Positions 60,616 to 64,000 of a stretch of 64,000 bases of DNA are shown piece by piece. This DNA is from Halictus rubicundus (lineage: Eukaryota > Arthropoda > Insecta > Hymenoptera > Halictidae): assembly GCF_050948215.1 (NCBI RefSeq), contig NC_135163.1, positions 2,728,001-2,792,000 of the forward strand. The letters run 5' to 3'. Both the position numbers and the translations under genes were made by a program. Within the stretch, counting starts at the first letter, position 1. Each line of letters starts with the position of its first letter. The notes below the pieces were generated by a model. It was not told where the DNA came from. It ran no database searches and saw nothing but the letters and a program-made list of their open reading frames with translations.

Positions 60616-62840
60616 GGGACTCAATCTTACTAAATTCACAGGCAATGAATTAAATTTCAGATACTGAAAAAACAGTATGGTTTCATTGGTTCAATTTTTC
60701 TTCTCACTGTGCGCACACGATATCCCATCAAACGACAATTTGTCTCGCGCGCGTGTCAATCATCTTATCAAGCACGTAGGTGCTGCAGCGAAGTTTAGCA
60801 CCTCTGAAACGAAACGGTGCGAGCTAACGAAATTCCGGCATTGTTCCGTCGATACGTCACCGGACAAAGGGCTCGTTCATCGAGCAAGTTCCTCGGAACA
60901 ATTTGCCGATCGTTCGAATAATAAGAAAGCTGTATCATCCGGCAGCGCACGAAATCCCCCTCCCCCTCGCCGCTCGTTGATCGCGCGAACCCATTCAGAC
61001 GTCCTCCACTTTCTAATCCCGAGGCGAAAGCTTGAACGCCGAGCGGATCTTCTGAAAATAGAAAACAGGAAGAGCCCGTCTCAGCCGAGCCGGCAACCAT
61101 CCTTCGATCGCCTTTAAATGACTAATCAAGTAGTCAACCGTAATTATGTCTCGGCAGGCCTGTTACGACGGGTCGTTACACCTCTCGCTTCCTCGTCGCG
61201 GCGAGAATCGATCCCCGATCGATTCTGAAGCGTACACGGTCGTCTTCCATATGCCTCGGCCGTCGAGATTGACGTGCGGCATCCACGCCGAAAATTACAA
61301 TTATCATTGAAACCCGGCCCCCGGTCTCTCCTTATTAAACGATCGGGGAACGGGATTGTAGTCCTCGAACGAGTGATACTTTGGACAGGAAGAGGGTACA
61401 CCTTCGGGACTCGAAATATTCGTCTAGCATCGCGTGGCAGTGATATAATTAATTGGCGAGCTGTAGACGACGGATTTTATTTTTCAAATTACCAACAACT
61501 GGTCACTCACCGGTACGTTCTCCCTACTGCAATCGCAAGAAGATTCGCAATGCATTACCAGGAGAAAGCGGATAGAAAGAGTGACGTAACGCGCGCGCAG
61601 CAGTCTAAAAATTATCCTTTCCATTATCCCGGCCATCAAAGTCTCGGCTTCTCAGAAAATCTTGGAAAAAAGGGAAGGGGGTGGCTAAGAGAAACCCTCG
61701 GAAGAGGGTGGGATCGAAAAGGAGAGGGGGTTGACGGGAACGGGGATCGTTCCGGTGCATTCGCGCCTTTTTCCCCGAGCAATCGAGCCTGGAAGCGTAG
61801 CGGAGCACGTTGGTTCGCACCTGGCTCCGGGACTTTGATCTTCGGGCAAACATGGCTGCTGTAATTTCGTTGTTAAAGGGGCGTGGCACGCGTGATACCA
61901 TCGTGGCGACGAACCGGGGGTCGCAGCAAACAAGAAACGCGGTTCCTCCTCGGGGGTTCTCGGCACCCCCTGTCGCCCGTAGGAACGTCCGAAACGCACA
62001 GGGGCGAGAAATTGTTCCTGGTGTTGGTGGATTGGTGGCGGATGGTCTTGCGTGGGTGTTGGTACCTGGCAGCAGCCACCGGGCAGGCATAATTATTTCT
62101 TAGCGGTGGCGCGGGCCCATTGCTGCAATTAAAATGCCGAAGAGAAAAGAACGAGATGCGGTAATGAGAGCGTTCCAAACCGGCGGGGGTAGGGGCAGAG
62201 GGTGGGGGGCGAGGGGGAGCGATGGATGGATGGACGGATGGGTGGGTACGCGACGTCCCATTAGATATTTCGATGTGTAGCCACGGGAAAATAAACCGAA
62301 ATCGTTACGCGAATCATTATGGCCGGCTCTTTTTTATGCGCGCCACGGCCGTACGCGTTCGATGGGCGCAATGAGAATAATATCGCGGCGTTCGGGACGC
62401 CGCCGACGCCCCGTCGCCTTTTTTTCTCTATCTCTTTCCCTCTCCGAGCCGTCCTCTCCCTTCATCCTTCCGCCGTTATGCTCGTTCGAGCGCTCGTGAA
62501 ACACCGAAACGAGAGGTAAATGCGTTACCGCGTACTCTTTGGCTTTTTCGTTTTTCTTCTTCTTATTCGGGAAACGATTGGAACGGGCGGACCCGCCGCG
62601 CAGAGGGTCGAAGATTACCGTCGCCAGTTTGTTAGAAACGAACGAACAATTAGGGAAAACGGCCGCCGAATGTGTTACGCATGTGCTTCGTCGTAATTGC
62701 GCTCGGCACCGTGTGATTATGTCGCAGACGATGCGGGTAACGATTCTTCAATTACGCAAGTGCTCCACCTGCGGACGGTGTTCTTCGGCTTCCATTTTTC
62801 TTCGACTGAACACTCTAACGTCCATAATTAATTCAGTTAA
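60616..62840. other. GC-rich spacer without recognised gene
   Basis: Frames at 60677-61117, 61274-61864 (196 codons) and 61605-62090 minus are unrecognised. The last two overlap on opposite strands in CpG-rich sequence, so they are probably chance ORFs. GATG/GGAC-like repeats lie at 62218-62250. Confidence 0.35.
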
Positions 62841-62948
62841 CTGTTGCGACCTCTTTGAAATTAACCATATAGCTGTTCTGACAAGTATACTCGTCATAGC
62901 ATAAGATATTGCCATTTCGTCATGGCGAGTGTGCTCGTCAAAAACTGG
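62841..62948 (-). mobile_element. Family I TTAA repeat (copy 2, reverse orientation)
   Basis: The reverse complement begins CCAGTTTTTGACGAGC and follows the copy at 23599-23748, including AAATGGCAATAT and GACGAGTATACT. It is flanked by TTAA at 62837-62840 and 62949-62952. Confidence 0.6.
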
Positions 62949-62952
62949 TTAA

Positions 62953-63659
62953 AGGATCGCTAAATCTTTGTTGAAAAATTACCCACGTTTCAATTGTTGT
63001 AAGTTCATTGAAAAACCTCGTAGAATATTCGTTCTGGTCTCATTTCGAAGCTTGCGCCTTCTACTTTCGAAATCCGTTAGTCGTTTTTCGCGAGAAAGTT
63101 TCTCGCACTATGTGACGGGTGAGAGAGCGAGCGCGCCTTTTTGTTTCAAAAATTTTGGAGATTCAAACGTTCGTACAGACGCTAAAAAATATTTTTTTTA
63201 ACAATGAAATCAACGTAGATTTGAAGATTGAAGTCTCTTCTTTAAAATGACCTCTCGATGGTCCCTGTACGATTTTTTTCTTGGCCAAGCTATTGAAGAT
63301 TGTAAGTACAGCCAGCATTAGAACAGCGTCGTGTTTACTTGGCTTATGGTTACTGCGTATTGCAAGCACGAGTTTTAAGTTTTTCCAAAGTACTTAGATA
63401 TATAGTTTGTTGATTATAGATTCGGCTTGTGTCTCTTGCAGGCGACGCAGACAATTGTTGCATGAAGACCCGCAATCTGATTGTAACACTGGCCGATCCA
63501 ATGGACTCAACTTTGAACAATATGTGCCTACTTTTTTACTACGCAATACTATCTCCGTGGAATTCAAAACAGCAAACGACATTATTCTCGTGAACAAACT
63601 GTACATCATCGTGTCGTTTACGATTGAATACTACCTTGATCGAATTAAAAATAACTAGT
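62953..63659. other. Spacer without recognised gene
   Basis: AT-rich. A family H-like end (GCATGAAGACCCGCAATCTG) lies near 63461-63480. The short ORFs show no family. Confidence 0.35.
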
Positions 63660-63822
63660 AGAAACACGAGTAGGTGCAATTTAAAACAGTGAAAAGATCA
63701 GAAGACTTGAAGAGTGTTAATATATTATTTTAACTACGTTAAAATTATTGATGAAAAATATTAGCTCCTGTGTCTCGCAATTGATACACAAACTTTATAT
63801 TTTGCATGAAGATCCTGGGTCT
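63660..63822. mobile_element. Family H MITE, left end lost
   Basis: The interior phrases (ACGAGTAGGTGCAATTTAAA, AAATTATTGATGAAAAATAT, TCTCGCAATTGATACACA) match family H. The right end reads TTGCATGAAGATCCTGGG then TCTA. Confidence 0.55.
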
Positions 63823-63831
63823 ACTAATAAC

Positions 63832-64000
63832 TAGACTGCGGATTTTATGCATTCATGACAAAAAATGAGTAGATGTAATTCGAGTCAGTGGAAAGATTAA
63901 AGGAGTTTAACAATGTCGATATACCATTTTTAACACATAAAAATTATTAATGAGCACAATAAATTTTTACTTAGCTCCTACAGATTGCAATTGATGTACA
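63832..64000. mobile_element. Family H MITE cut by the window edge
   Basis: Starts TAGACTGCGGATTTTATGC and shares the interior of the adjacent copy at 63660-63822 in the same orientation, so the two lie head to tail. The right end is beyond 64000. Confidence 0.65.

Noticed and set aside
61274..61864. 196-codon plus-strand ORF
   Set aside because: Overlaps a minus-strand ORF at 61605-62090; no recognisable motif.

Overview
This window looks like animal nuclear DNA, most likely from an insect and perhaps a hymenopteran. That placement is an inference from composition and repeat content; no marker gene fixes the species. AT-rich stretches alternate with GC- and CpG-rich blocks, purine/pyrimidine microsatellites are common, and small non-autonomous DNA transposons (MITEs) are everywhere. 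There is no operon-like layout, no dense coding sequence, and no tRNA, rRNA or CRISPR array that I could recognise.

One gene is supported: the amino-terminal end of a Cep164-like centriole distal-appendage protein on the minus strand. A short first coding exon (10383-10461) is joined across an intron of about 5.9 kb to a second exon (4268-4516) that holds a complete WW domain. The two exons agree in splice phase, and the joined product follows the start of vertebrate CEP164 without a gap. The rest of the gene should lie beyond base 1. The intron carries a four-unit tandem array of 252 bp period (6709-7701), a mariner-like terminal fragment and a predicted hairpin.

From about 10.5 kb to the right edge (about 53 kb) I recognise no protein-coding gene. 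This part is either intergenic or a large intron of a gene whose exons are absent or too small to see. GC-rich blocks rich in GA/CT runs (about 10.0-10.8, 20.7-22.2, 30.4-31.3, 40.3-42.1, 54.1-55.6 and 61-62.5 kb) may be promoters or 5' UTR exons, but nothing proves it.

Repeats dominate the annotation. Four longer-period tandem arrays lie at 1630-3335 (about 229 bp), 6709-7701 (252 bp), 52441-53700 (about 255-259 bp) and 60010-60615 (99-100 bp). MITE families named here for convenience are: A, TA-flanked with ends starting CAGTGATTTCTC; B, TTAA-flanked with ends CCCTTTGCACTCGG; C, TTAA-flanked with ends CACTAAACCTACCA; H, ends TAGACTGCGGATC; I, ends CCAGTT; J, starting CAGTGGCGGCTC; K, ends CCCTCG; plus a Tc1-like element. 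Several are nested, and in places the unoccupied target can be read in a neighbouring copy, which gives direct evidence of TTAA target duplication and of relative age. I found no convincing new multi-gene system. The most informative items are the split Cep164 start, the TTAA element beside its second exon, and the nested TTAA insertions.
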